64,000 bases of DNA from Aphrocallistes beatrix (GCA_963281255.1 OY725488.1:10885524-10949523); one strand, 5' to 3'; positions 53,438-63,479 are shown, counted from the first letter of the stretch. Program-made: numbers and translations. Notes: generated by a model not told the origin, from the letters alone.

Positions 53438-56400
53438 ATGGCCATCCCAAATATTGGTATTCCGCCCCTCATCGAAGGACAACGAATAGAGGATTGGCAA
53501 CCTTTGTTTGTTGCGGCAACCAGTACCCTTGTCGCAACAGCAGGAGAGAAAGCGGCAGTACAAATTTTACCCTCACTGGTCTGCAGGGATGCGTTCGAGC
53601 GCGCAACCGCATTGGAAGCAGTCAAAGAGGCGACGATAGAAGCGGCTTTCAAGATATTACATTCAAGCCTCGACGCCCCCATCGATGAATACGAGGCCAC
53701 CTCCAGGTTTCGCGGATTGACATGGGCAAGGGGAATAAGAGTGGAAGTGTTTTTCACGCTACTCTGGACAGAGGGCAAACGAGCATCGCTCCCAAACAGG
53801 CATGTTTGTGTAGTGCTAACTACACAAATCCCCGAGGAAGCTCACGGTGCTGCGAAGGCGTGGATTAGCAGTCACTCTGAGAATCCAGTGTCTGATAAGG
53901 AGATGCGGGAGTTCCTCAAGCTTGTTCAGACAACGTTACGTCAAAAGGGTATAGCATTAGATCACGGAGCGCGTACGCCTCTTACCAGTGGAATGCGGTG
54001 CGCGGTGGTTAATGAAAGTCAAGCGGAAGACGTAGGGCGCGATACGGCCGAGCCGGGTGAACCAGAAGTATATAGAGTGTACCCACCTGGGAGGGAGTCC
54101 GGCAGAACCGGCTGGAGAGAGGCTCGGCCCCGCTATAGCGAAACGATTTGCTTCACCTGCGGGAAGAAGGGACATGGGTACAGGACCTGTCCAGAGAGAA
54201 TTTGCGATATCTGTCGAAAGCAGGGGCACGATGCCAGGCAGTGTGTAAACAGTAGGACCCGGGTGGATCGCGGCAAGGGAAGAAACAGGGTCGCAGTGGT
54301 GGCCAACGGAGACCGATGGAGCGAAAAAGCAGCAACCATTGTAGTGCAAGTGGAAGGGAAAAGGACATGCGCCCTACTTGACACAGGGGCACGAGTCAAT
54401 GTAATGGATAAAGAGACCCTTTTCAGGATGGGATTGGACGATAAACTGATACGAACAGGAGGCCAGGTATACGGCGTTTGCAGTACCCCAGTTCAGGTCG
54501 TTGGTTATGTGAATGTCTCAATAAAGATCCCAGGAGAAAAGGCTCGCAAGGAGGAAATACAGGTCTTAGACGGCGAGGAACAAGCATTACTCTTAGGACG
54601 TCAGTTCATGGAAGGCTTTGGCCGAATTGTTTTCGATTGGGATAATGGAGTGATCGAGATAGGGAAGGCACGCGCCATTATTTGCGAAACAGTAACCGGA
54701 GGGCGACCAGTAGATCGAGCGAGGTCGATCAAGTTGGTGTCGGACGACGAAGAGATAATGGACTCTGTGTTAGACGGCGGGCTAACGGAAGAGGAACGAA
54801 AACGGATAAGAAGCTTGTTGGAGGAATGTAGTACAGTATTTAGCGAGAGGCCTGGAAGAACAGATGAATGCGAGCACGCGATTGACACAGGGAATGCGGT
54901 GCCTGCAAAGAGTAGACCGCGACGTCTTCCCCCTAAATGGGAAGAAGAAATTAACCGGCAGCTAGACGAGCTCTTGGACCAACGACTTTGCAAGCCTTCG
55001 GCATCCCCCTGGGCAAGCAACGTTGTTTTAGTGACTAAGAAGGATGGACGCAAGCGGTTCGCTATCGACTATAGACGGTTAAATTCGGTAACGAAAAAAG
55101 ATGCATACGGCATACCTCAGATCCAAACAATCCTGGATAAGCTGAATGGGTACAATTATTTTTCCGTGCTAGATATCGCCTCGGCCTATTGGTGTGTGCC
55201 GGTCAGGGAGGGCGATATAGAAAAGACCGCCTTCAACACACCAAGGGGTCTTTATGAAATGACCGTTATGCCCTTTGGGTTAGTGAACGCGCAGGCTTCC
55301 TTTCAACGCCTAATGGACAATATACTACAGGGCGTAGTGAACACTGAATCGTATGTGGACGACTGCATCGTTTTCTCTCGGAATTTCGAGAGTCATCTGA
55401 AGGACCTTGGAGAGGTGTTGGAGCGGCTCCGAGCTGCGAATCTACATGTAAAGCTACGGAAGTGTCAATTTGCTAGGAGGGAAGTGGAATTCTTAGGCCA
55501 TTTAGTGTCAGGAATGGGAAAGAGACCTCTGCCTACTATGATCGAGAAGTTGGCTAAGTTTCCCAGACCCCAGTCGGTAACCGAACTGCAGCGTTTTCTG
55601 GGAAGTATTAATTTCTATCGGTCATATATCCCAAGGATCTCACAGGTGGCCAACCCGCTTTACGAACTGACCAAGAAGGGTAGCAGGTGGGACTGGACCA
55701 ATTCGTGCGAAAGGGCATTCAAAGAGCTGCGAAAAGCGTTGGTATGTCAACCAGTTTTATTGGCGCATCCGGACTGGAACAAAGATTTTGTAATTGAGGC
55801 CGACGCCAGTGCGGCAGCGGTCGCAGCTATACTTTCTCAGCGGGACGACTGCACGGGGGATTTGCGGCCAATTGACTACTTTTCTTCAGCGCTAAGCCCG
55901 GCACAAAAGAATTACGCGGCGGGACAGCTGGAGGCCTGGGCGTTGGTAGCGGCCTGTCGGAAGTGGTCTATCTATCTGAGGGCTTCGGGTAGCGTCGAAC
56001 TAATCACAGATCATAACCCATTGAAGTGGTTACGGGGGCAGAAGGACCCGCGCCATACATTCGCGAGGTGGATATTGGAGTTGGAGGAGTTCGATTATCG
56101 GATCACATATAGGCCGGGGAAATTGAACGTGGTTCCCGATTACCTCTCACGGGTACCAGAGCAATCTGTTGATGTGGATGTACAGGATGACGGAGTATTC
56201 GAAGACAAGATATTCATCGCGGAGTCGCAAGGAGAGCAGGGATTTGACTTCATCCGTTTGCAGAGCGAAGACCCAGTCATAAACCGAGCGCGGCTGCAGT
56301 TGAGGCGCGAAAGGAAAGTCGGAACAGGGCAACTTAAGAAGGTGACAAGCCACTTGGTGGAGAGGGATGGGTTGCTCTGCTTCGATGATAGGGTGGTGGT

Positions 56401-57757
56401 GCCAAGATCGGCAATTAAGCAAGTAATGGGTAAAGTGCACGCCGCGGGACATTTTGGGCAGCGGAGAACGCTGCAACTACTGAGGCGGAGTTACTTCTGG
56501 TGCAAGATGGCTCGAGATACGAAAGAGTTTTGTAGGGCCTGCCTTGCTTGTCAAAAGGCAAAGGCTTCAAATAGACCTCGCGAGCCACTCGAAGAGTTCG
56601 TTTCCACGGGAATTGGACCAGGAGATCTCGTGGCGATGGACGTAGCTACTTTACCTTGGGCAGATGAAGGGTACAGATATTTTATTTGCATAGTTGACGT
56701 ATTCACACGCTACATAGAGCTGGTCCCTTTGAAAGATCAGAAAGCGATTTCATTGGTGGAAGAGTTTGAAAGAGGTTGGATCTTCCGCGGGCATGGAGTG
56801 CCGAAGGGACTCCTTACCGATCAGGCACCGAACATCGATGGAACCGAAGTCAGGGGACTTTGTGACAGGTTGGGAATCAGCAAAAGACACTCCTCCCCAT
56901 ACCATCCACAGGCGGATGGTCTGGTGGAAAGAAGTATCGGGCTTGTGAAACAGGTAGCTCGGTGTCTGATGCTCGGAAGACAATTGAGGAAGGACGCATG
57001 GCCCAGTATTTTGCCGGAGATATCGTTTTACTGTAATAACATAGAGAGTTCATCCACGGGTTTCTCAGCACAACTCTTGATGACAGGTAGGCAACCGCTA
57101 TCGCCGGTTGACGCAGTCCTGACTAGGGACAGAGTAGGAGAGATGAAGGGACCACAACAGCACGTTGCAGATCTCAGGAGAACGAAGCAGGAGCTGGAGA
57201 CCTTGGCTCGTGAGAGGGATGAGGTTAGCAAGAAGCGGATGCGGGATCGATACAATGTGAATGCTAAACCTTCCACGATTAAGCCTGGTGATCATATACT
57301 CGAGCGCAACGAGGTACGAGTCGACTCTCTCGATCAGAAGTTTAACGGACCTTATCGAGTGTTGGAGCGCCAGGGTGCCAAACTTAGGATCCAGAGAAGG
57401 AGGGGCCCAAAGTGGGTTCATGCCGATCGTTGCAAATTGTACGAGGGGGGTGGGGCTGATATGGTTATTATCCCAGGTTCCCCTGCATTGGACGCAGAGC
57501 TCCCAGCGACAGAGGAGCCAGATATTATGGAAAATCAAATAGAAGGTGAAGTAGGACAAGAGGGCACCGAAGAGATCACCAGAGCAGAGATACGCGGCAC
57601 CGAAGGGTCAGAAGAAAGGAGTGAACTACCTCAAAGAAGATACCCACTTCGAGAAAGGAAGCCCAAAGCATATGAAGATTATATCGTTGATATCGTAGCT
57701 CGAACTCCAGAAGAAGCAGGGGAGAAGAGCCCTAGGAATGATCTCAAAACTTCTTAA
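53438..57757 (+). CDS. Gag-Pol polyprotein of Ty3/gypsy element
   Basis: 1439 codons, one frame, starting 25 nt after the LTR. In order: Gag region to about residue 235; two CCHC knuckles (C238-C251 and C256-C269); aspartic protease D315-T-G; reverse transcriptase with FAIDYRRLN (Asp544) and YVDD (639-642); RNase H with IEADAS (Asp789); integrase zinc finger H1001, H1005, C1035, C1038; integrase core D1068, D1128, E1164 with the classic 35-residue gap; and a GPY module at 1303-1305 for chromatin binding. All key residues are present. Gag and Pol are fused without the frameshift or stop used by many relatives. Product: reverse transcription and integration of the element. Confidence 0.94.
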   Translation: MAIPNIGIPPLIEGQRIEDWQPLFVAATSTLVATAGEKAAVQILPSLVCRDAFERATALEAVKEATIEAAFKILHSSLDAPIDEYEATSRFRGLTWARGIRVEVFFTLLWTEGKRASLPNRHVCVVLTTQIPEEAHGAAKAWISSHSENPVSDKEMREFLKLVQTTLRQKGIALDHGARTPLTSGMRCAVVNESQAEDVGRDTAEPGEPEVYRVYPPGRESGRTGWREARPRYSETICFTCGKKGHGYRTCPERICDICRKQGHDARQCVNSRTRVDRGKGRNRVAVVANGDRWSEKAATIVVQVEGKRTCALLDTGARVNVMDKETLFRMGLDDKLIRTGGQVYGVCSTPVQVVGYVNVSIKIPGEKARKEEIQVLDGEEQALLLGRQFMEGFGRIVFDWDNGVIEIGKARAIICETVTGGRPVDRARSIKLVSDDEEIMDSVLDGGLTEEERKRIRSLLEECSTVFSERPGRTDECEHAIDTGNAVPAKSRPRRLPPKWEEEINRQLDELLDQRLCKPSASPWASNVVLVTKKDGRKRFAIDYRRLNSVTKKDAYGIPQIQTILDKLNGYNYFSVLDIASAYWCVPVREGDIEKTAFNTPRGLYEMTVMPFGLVNAQASFQRLMDNILQGVVNTESYVDDCIVFSRNFESHLKDLGEVLERLRAANLHVKLRKCQFARREVEFLGHLVSGMGKRPLPTMIEKLAKFPRPQSVTELQRFLGSINFYRSYIPRISQVANPLYELTKKGSRWDWTNSCERAFKELRKALVCQPVLLAHPDWNKDFVIEADASAAAVAAILSQRDDCTGDLRPIDYFSSALSPAQKNYAAGQLEAWALVAACRKWSIYLRASGSVELITDHNPLKWLRGQKDPRHTFARWILELEEFDYRITYRPGKLNVVPDYLSRVPEQSVDVDVQDDGVFEDKIFIAESQGEQGFDFIRLQSEDPVINRARLQLRRERKVGTGQLKKVTSHLVERDGLLCFDDRVVVPRSAIKQVMGKVHAAGHFGQRRTLQLLRRSYFWCKMARDTKEFCRACLACQKAKASNRPREPLEEFVSTGIGPGDLVAMDVATLPWADEGYRYFICIVDVFTRYIELVPLKDQKAISLVEEFERGWIFRGHGVPKGLLTDQAPNIDGTEVRGLCDRLGISKRHSSPYHPQADGLVERSIGLVKQVARCLMLGRQLRKDAWPSILPEISFYCNNIESSSTGFSAQLLMTGRQPLSPVDAVLTRDRVGEMKGPQQHVADLRRTKQELETLARERDEVSKKRMRDRYNVNAKPSTIKPGDHILERNEVRVDSLDQKFNGPYRVLERQGAKLRIQRRRGPKWVHADRCKLYEGGGADMVIIPGSPALDAELPATEEPDIMENQIEGEVGQEGTEEITRAEIRGTEGSEERSELPQRRYPLRERKPKAYEDYIVDIVARTPEEAGEKSPRNDLKTS

Positions 57758-57767
57758 GGGGGAGTGA
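57755..57767 (+). promoter_or_regulatory. Polypurine tract
   Basis: AAGGGGGAGTGA immediately before the 3' LTR, the usual plus-strand DNA primer site. It overlaps the stop codon of the polyprotein. Confidence 0.8.
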
Positions 57768-57952
57768 TGTCACGAATACGGTGTTAGATATGGGGGGTCT
57801 AGATCTAGTCAATAGTAGGCGTATAGCCTCTTAGTTATTTATACCTCACAGCTATAGTGGTTAGGTGCATTTCCTTACTTATTTGTATTTCTTTATTAAT
57901 CTAGCCCACAATTATATCCTTTGTGTGTCCTAATACGATTGATCTCGGTACA
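57768..57952 (+). repeat. 3' LTR, 185 bp
   Basis: Same as the 5' LTR except GATCTCGGTACA versus GATCTCGATACA at its end. Confidence 0.9.
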
Positions 57953-57956
57953 GGCG

Positions 57957-58793
57957 TATGATTTTCAGTCCAAAAGTGTTTAGGAGCGTGAAAATTTAGA
58001 ATATCACCCCCTTGAAAAATTGGAATCACTCAATTTTTTCATGGAAAATTGGTCCTAAGCTGAATGGTTCCAAGTGCCAGTAGACAGTTCATTTCGCTAT
58101 TGAGCTCGATTCAGGTGAATTAAATTTATGATTACTTTTTTTTGATACTAAGATAATATTAGATCCGAGCTTGCTAAGACTTCTAAGCGAAAGTCTCAGA
58201 ATTTCACGCAACAGAACAATTCATAAGCTCAATATCCACTTATCCATGGTTCAGACTGATCTGTAAATGTTTAAACCGTTCCGTATTTTAGACCAGTTAT
58301 TTGAATCGAAGGGTAAATGTGTGAAATTGCCAACTAAATCAACGTGAACGTGAACTCTTCATCTTTCTTTCCATTTACTAGAACTAAATATTTGATTTGT
58401 CAAAAGACACTTTTAGTTGTTAAGCTTTTGACAAAATCTCGAACATTTCAAAGACTTCAAATTCTTACTCGAGGAGCATTCCTATCAGTCATCATTTGAA
58501 CTTTAATGAATAAGAATGAAAATGGTTTGTGTCGTGTGACCAGTTCCACCAACCAATATTGCATGGTTAGTTTGAACTCTGTTACTGATAAGTTGCTGAC
58601 GGGCCAACTGCTGCAGGTGGTCACGAACTGTAGACGAAACTATGCACAAGGCAACAAACATGGTTCTGCATTCAAAGAAATTATCGAATTGTTTACTAAA
58701 TTTAGAATTATCCAAAGATAGATTTGCCCGCTTTATTAGTTCCAATTGGTACTAACAATGATAGAACATGTTTCAGTGTAGAATAGACAGAGA
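57957..58793. other. Spacer before the right NHL gene
   Basis: 58015-58080 has AATTGGAATCACTC and CATGGAAAATTGGTCC, a short relative of the 39156-39761 hairpin element. The rest shows no gene or repeat that I can place. Confidence 0.5.
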
Positions 58794-58800
58794 TATAAAG
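58794..58800 (+). promoter_or_regulatory. TATA box of the right NHL gene
   Basis: TATAAAG, 71-77 nt before the ATG at 58871, similar in spacing to the left NHL gene. Confidence 0.5.
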
Positions 58801-58870
58801 CTGTATAGAATGATGATTGAATATATACGATTTGTTATTTGGAAGAACTGAGTGAGTTTGATTGGAATAA

Positions 58871-60106
58871 ATGGCTAGTGTTAGTGTGCTAAACGAGGAT
58901 ACATTTCTGCCGAGTTTAGAGAGAGTGAGAGAGGAAATAAGAGGGAAGTTCTTTAGAGTTCATCAGGTGCTAAGAGGGAGAGAGACCGAACTGCTATCAG
59001 ATTTGAATCAGCTAGAGGAGCAATACAGGGGGGATGCTATTACTGAACAGATTGAGGACTTGGAAAAACTGAAAGAGGCTGAGTTAGATGCATTTAAAGT
59101 AAACAGAAACAAAGATCTAGTAATGCAACACATTTCAGAGTTGGATGACCGTGTGAGGAAGATAAGAGAAGATTGGGAGAAGGAGAGAGCTAGCTTGAGG
59201 AGAGTAGAGTTGATGTGGGATGAAGAGTTGGAAACTAGATTGAGTGAGTTAGGAGCGATTAGGGTGAGTTCTGTTCGGGACTATAGGGCAATAGAAAACC
59301 CAGCAATCGTAGCTGGTAAACACAGTTTTGTGATATCTAAGGAGGCTGGAATGTTCTATCGTCCTCGCTCAATCGATATTCATCCTAAAACAAACAATGT
59401 TTATGTATGCGATTCTTGGAATCATCGTGTCCAAGTCTTTACCAAATCTTTGCAGTTCATATTCGATTTCAATGAAAAGATGTTTTATCCAGTTGTTTTG
59501 TGCATCAGTAAAAACTCAGTGTATGTTACACAGTATGGTGGTCATTGTCTGAATGAATACACTGCTGAAGGTAAATTCTTGAAGTCAGTCGGGAAACAAG
59601 GGAAGAAGAAACTTGAATTTGACTATCCTCGTGGTGTTGCTGTTTCTAACGATAAAAATAGAATTTACGTATGTGATAGGAACAATAATAGAATTCAATG
59701 CTTGAACTTGAATCATACATTCAATTCAGCCATTAAAGATATTCCTGAACCTCTCGACATCAAGATAACAGCTGAGGAGATAGTAGTGGCGATAGAAGGA
59801 GAACATTGGATTCGCTACTATAATTACACTCATCAGCTGATTAGGGAGATAATTCCACGTGGAGAAGGTAGGCATGTGAGTGACCTGCGGCATTTCTGCC
59901 TGGATGCTGAACAGAATATTATAATAACTGATCGGTTAGCTCATTGCGTCCTAATATTTACAAGTAAAGGAGAGCTGGTATACAAGTTCGGTAAAAAAGG
60001 AACAGGAAGTGGAGAATTCTCTGACCCTGAAGGAATAACTGTCGATTCCGAAAATAAAATCATAGTAGTATCTCATAATCCTAACTTCTGTCTTCAGTTA
60101 TTCTAA
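58871..60106 (+). CDS. Coiled-coil/NHL-repeat (TRIM-NHL-like) protein, intact
   Basis: 411 aa, single exon. Residues 10-130 are charged and heptad-like (coiled coil; many E, K, L, R). From about 155 come NHL propeller blades: RPRSIDIHPKTNNVYVCDSW-NHRVQVF, YPRGVAVSNDKNRIYVCDRN-NNRIQ, LRHFCLDAEQNIIITDRLAH, and GSGEFSDPEGITVDSENKIIVVS. TRIM-NHL proteins normally carry RING and B-box domains before the coiled coil; neither is present, so ubiquitin-ligase activity is not expected. The protein likely self-associates by the coil and binds a partner through the propeller. It shares length and plan with the gene at 288-1531 at the other end of the array. AATAAA at 60263-60268. Confidence 0.87.
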   Translation: MASVSVLNEDTFLPSLERVREEIRGKFFRVHQVLRGRETELLSDLNQLEEQYRGDAITEQIEDLEKLKEAELDAFKVNRNKDLVMQHISELDDRVRKIREDWEKERASLRRVELMWDEELETRLSELGAIRVSSVRDYRAIENPAIVAGKHSFVISKEAGMFYRPRSIDIHPKTNNVYVCDSWNHRVQVFTKSLQFIFDFNEKMFYPVVLCISKNSVYVTQYGGHCLNEYTAEGKFLKSVGKQGKKKLEFDYPRGVAVSNDKNRIYVCDRNNNRIQCLNLNHTFNSAIKDIPEPLDIKITAEEIVVAIEGEHWIRYYNYTHQLIREIIPRGEGRHVSDLRHFCLDAEQNIIITDRLAHCVLIFTSKGELVYKFGKKGTGSGEFSDPEGITVDSENKIIVVSHNPNFCLQLF

Positions 60107-60268
60107 CTCTCCTACTGCTCCTACTCTAGTAAATAGTTTATGATCATGTATATATTAGCTGTATTGTTCTTAATGTCCTGCATTCTATAATATGCTCAGT
60201 TGTTGATTTCTATTATTAATGAATGTTCAGAAAATTGATTTTATGAATTCCACAATGACTAAAATAAA

Positions 60269-61277
60269 TTCCTCTGTAGTTAATACAGAATTAGTAACAA
60301 TCATTACAGCATTCATTACAACATGCAGGTATCTATGTAACGTGTTTTTGCAACATAATATTGAGTGGTGGAGCTAATATTCATAACATAGCTATGCTAA
60401 ATATAGGTTCACATCACACAAAGCAGACACTACGGTCAATTGGAACACTTTGGTCCCGGATATTTTGTCCCGATTAAACGGAATTCCCAATTAACCAATG
60501 AAATTTAATATTAGCTTCTATGTATGGGAACCATTCCATTCTAGAGATTTGTCCCGATTAAGCGGAGTTGATTATTTATGCATAAACAAAATTGTTTAGA
60601 TCGCCGTCTACGATTTGAATACGATAGTTAACGTAATCTGCGATGTAAATACAGTAGAACTCGGTTAACACCCGATCTTAATTAACCCAATCTGACCAAC
60701 GAGACAGTTGTACACCGACATTTTAAATGGAACATACAGTGGACATTCAAATTTGCCACATAGCTACTGTATCTAGAAACTGTCGGTGTCTCAGGAAATT
60801 AAACATCCATTTCCATATTTAGAAATTCAAAATATGTTAAAGAGAGTTTTTCTATGCTAAATCTTTTTTATAGATCTCAAAGAAGATATCAGATGAGTTA
60901 TACCATTAATTGGATTCAGTACATTTCTTCACTTCTCATATATCCTGCACAGGTCATTCTACCACATAGAAAGTATGATAATGCAGTTCATAGTTAGATG
61001 TCTCATGCTTTGAACGGCGAGTTAAGTCCGTACGTGTGCTCGTTCCTGGATATCTAATGGAATAAACTCAAGTGAAGCTCTATTCAAGGTTCGATATTCT
61101 AAATTAGCAATTTAAACTATGGGTTTCGAGTGGTGGAGTTACAGACTGACTACTAGGAGCAACAGGAGTTAACAAACACTTTTAAGTTACTATGTTATTA
61201 GGTAAAATTAGAAATTGAGCACTTAATTATAAAACAAACAAACAAGATACAGTTATTCTAAAAGACTGATAGTAATG
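60269..61277. other. Spacer with pogo-like MITE remnants, then M14 3' flank
   Basis: 60430-60575 carries TCCCGATTAAACGGA and TCCCGATTAAGCGGAGTTG. At 60652 CAGTAGAACTCGGTTAACAC follows TA, another pogo-like left end without a clear right end. An AAAC tract at 61234-61248 belongs to M14. Confidence 0.5.
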
Positions 61278-62179
61278 TTAGGTTATAAGAAGTGGATCCG
61301 TATGCTGGGAGTGAACCTAGTACGGACTTTACCAAAGCGATACTTCAAACCTTTCCAGAGTTTTTATTGATAATGACACATAGAGTTACGGATAGCAAAC
61401 CAATTCCTATAATACTTATAAAGACAGTGAAATTGTTACAACTCTCGATCTCCTGAGTATCCGACGACTCACACCTCTAATCCTATATTCCACACATCTC
61501 CACCTTAGAGTATTGTAGAATATCCGTGTCTGTCTAACCCAGATGCAGACATAGATTATACAGATGACAGGCTCAAATATTTCCTGTAGGATGCAAAGAT
61601 ACGGGATTGATCCGATGATAATGGCAAAAACTCCAACTAAACATGAGATCAGTAGAAAACGACGCACATACTTAAATGGTTCACCATGGATATCATGATA
61701 TATAACATCTAGATATTTCATCAAGCATATCACCAGTGCTAGCGAAACCAAAAGCTCTGCTTCTCCAAAGGATATGGCTACTGCTGCGATTGGATCTGCA
61801 ATAACTCTGAAATCTACAAAACTATGAATACTTCCTGTAGTACAGTTGTCGATTTCTTCATAATTTGATGGTATTAGAGTGATGCTGAAACCTACTTCCA
61901 ATGTTAATACTGCAATAGATTCAACGGCATTAATTGCTAACATAAACGCATACTTAACTATTTCTGCTTTGTAGTGGAGTGCTAGCTCTGATGCGTTACC
62001 GAATATGTCTGTACTTGCTTCCTTTATACATTCACGGTATAATCTAACATAATACACAATCATCTTCACAAAGTAAACATTCCATACTAAGGTTAATACT
62101 ATAAAAATACAAATGTATGGAATCATCAGTAACAGTAAGTATATATCATCACCGATCTTTTGAGTATAATGATTAACAT
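61278..62179 (-). pseudogene. Multipass membrane receptor-like gene M14, multiply damaged
   Basis: ATG at 62179 is kept, but one base is missing in codon 2, throwing the start out of frame. The body then reads well from MIPYICIFIVL to EYRIRGVSRRILRRS. A 4-bp deletion follows (TCTCGATCTCC in place of TCTCGACGGATCTCC). About 200 bp covering TM7 to the KLW block are lost near 61360, and one base is lost in the tail near 61303. The TATA box at 62225-62232 survives. Confidence 0.82.
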
Positions 62180-62497
62180 TTTTATCAAATGTAAATACTT
62201 GTCAGTTGTATGACTTTTATTATGTATTTATACAAGTACCTGTGATTTTACTTAAGAGAATTGTCATGTTAGCATGACTAATGTGTGTACAACAGGATAT
62301 TATGCACCATAACATCCTCATAATCGATTACATCTAGTAATCAAATGAGCTTTCCTATTATGTCATCCGATATACCTTTGAAGAGTTTATCCAACTTAAT
62401 AAAAATGCTTTCATTTATTTACTTAAAACAGGCAGGCATCTCAAACTTACAAATTCTCAAATTAATATATTCCTATTTGCATATCAAATGTAAAAAA

Positions 62498-62673
62498 GGG
62501 CTTGCCTAATTTCCTGGACGGGACGGGACCGTCCCCGAAATTAAGCATCTTAACCCGTCCCTGAAATTAGGTACCTTTTCTATTCCGTCCTGGAGATTAG
62601 ACATCTTGACTCGTCCCATCCCGGAAATTAGGTACGTGATGGTTCCGTCCCGTCCCGAAAATTAGGCATGACC
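62498..62673. mobile_element. GGGCATGCC palindromic MITE, copy E (four or more units)
   Basis: Ends GGGCTTGCC and GGCATGACC, with 9-bp flanks TGTAAAAAA (62489-62497) and TGTAGAAAA (62674-62682) that differ at one base. Inside are repeated (A/T)AATTTCC(G/T)GGACGGGAC units in alternating orientation with TTAGGTACCTTTTC spacers. Confidence 0.8.
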
Positions 62674-62739
62674 TGTAGAAAAGGATCAACCATATAAATA
62701 TTAATGATGTCGTTCTTTTTATTCTTTTTATCCCCAAAA

Positions 62740-63140
62740 TCCAAATTATAGAATTCGGGCTATTTTATAATTTAAGTACAACCTACTTGTAGATAAAACT
62801 CTTTTTCAATTTCTGGGTTAAGTTTCTTTTTTGAATTTTATGTATTAGCACCATATTATCAGATTATACCCGGGAAATACACAATCTAACTATCAGTATG
62901 TAATGGTTCAAATTTCTTGATTTATTATCTCCTCATATAGCACAATTCGCCATGCTAAGATGAATAGAATTTTCTTAAGGCAAGTATATCATACATATAT
63001 TTAAGATTAATCATAATGTTATGGAGATAAAGCTTCGAGTGACCTTGAGATGAAGATGCTCAGTCATGATTTCAAATGCATTGATAGTAATGCATAAATG
63101 CTACTGCTGTCTTAGAACTTATGCATTTTGGAGAGTGATA
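62740..63140 (+). pseudogene. Duplicated spacer with a P relic trace
   Basis: 62870-63060 parallels 7860-8060. ATTTCAAATGCATTGATAGTAATGC at 63070 and TTTTGGAGAGTGATATGG mark the eroded P start. Confidence 0.4.
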
Positions 63141-63479
63141 TGGCTAAGAACTTAGTGAAAGGAAACATTTTAAGAGCAATTGTTGATAAGAATTTTTAAA
63201 AATATTTGACCATAAATAAGTTAAATTTAAATTGTGAAATAGTAACTACGACATGGAGAAATGATTATTCTCCCAGAATGAATGCAATATATGCAATCAT
63301 ACGACCTTAATTATTGGCAGTATGAACTGAGCTTAAGCTTTTAATTCTAACAAGTTTTGTCTAGCTTTTTAAACAAAAACATACCAAACCTTATAGTAAC
63401 ATCATGGAGACAAATCTCCCATTTTTCTGTGTTGTTGTATATTTGAGTTTTCTTCCAGCACTACATGTATGTACATTGT

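Larger units (their letters stand above)
53229..57952 (+). mobile_element. Ty3/gypsy LTR retrotransposon, apparently complete
   Basis: 4724 bp with two 185-bp LTRs, a single long frame and a polypurine tract. GGCG stands directly on both sides (53225-53228, 57953-57956). The interior is visibly richer in G+C than the host DNA. LTRs differ at only one base, so insertion was recent. No envelope gene. Confidence 0.93.

Noticed and set aside
53362-57559. Several minus-strand and out-of-frame open stretches of 80-150 codons inside the retrotransposon
   Set aside because: All are shadows of the gag-pol frame, which alone carries recognisable domains.
58503-58745. Short frames on both strands before the right NHL gene
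   Set aside because: No domain, no promoter and no conservation visible; left as spacer.
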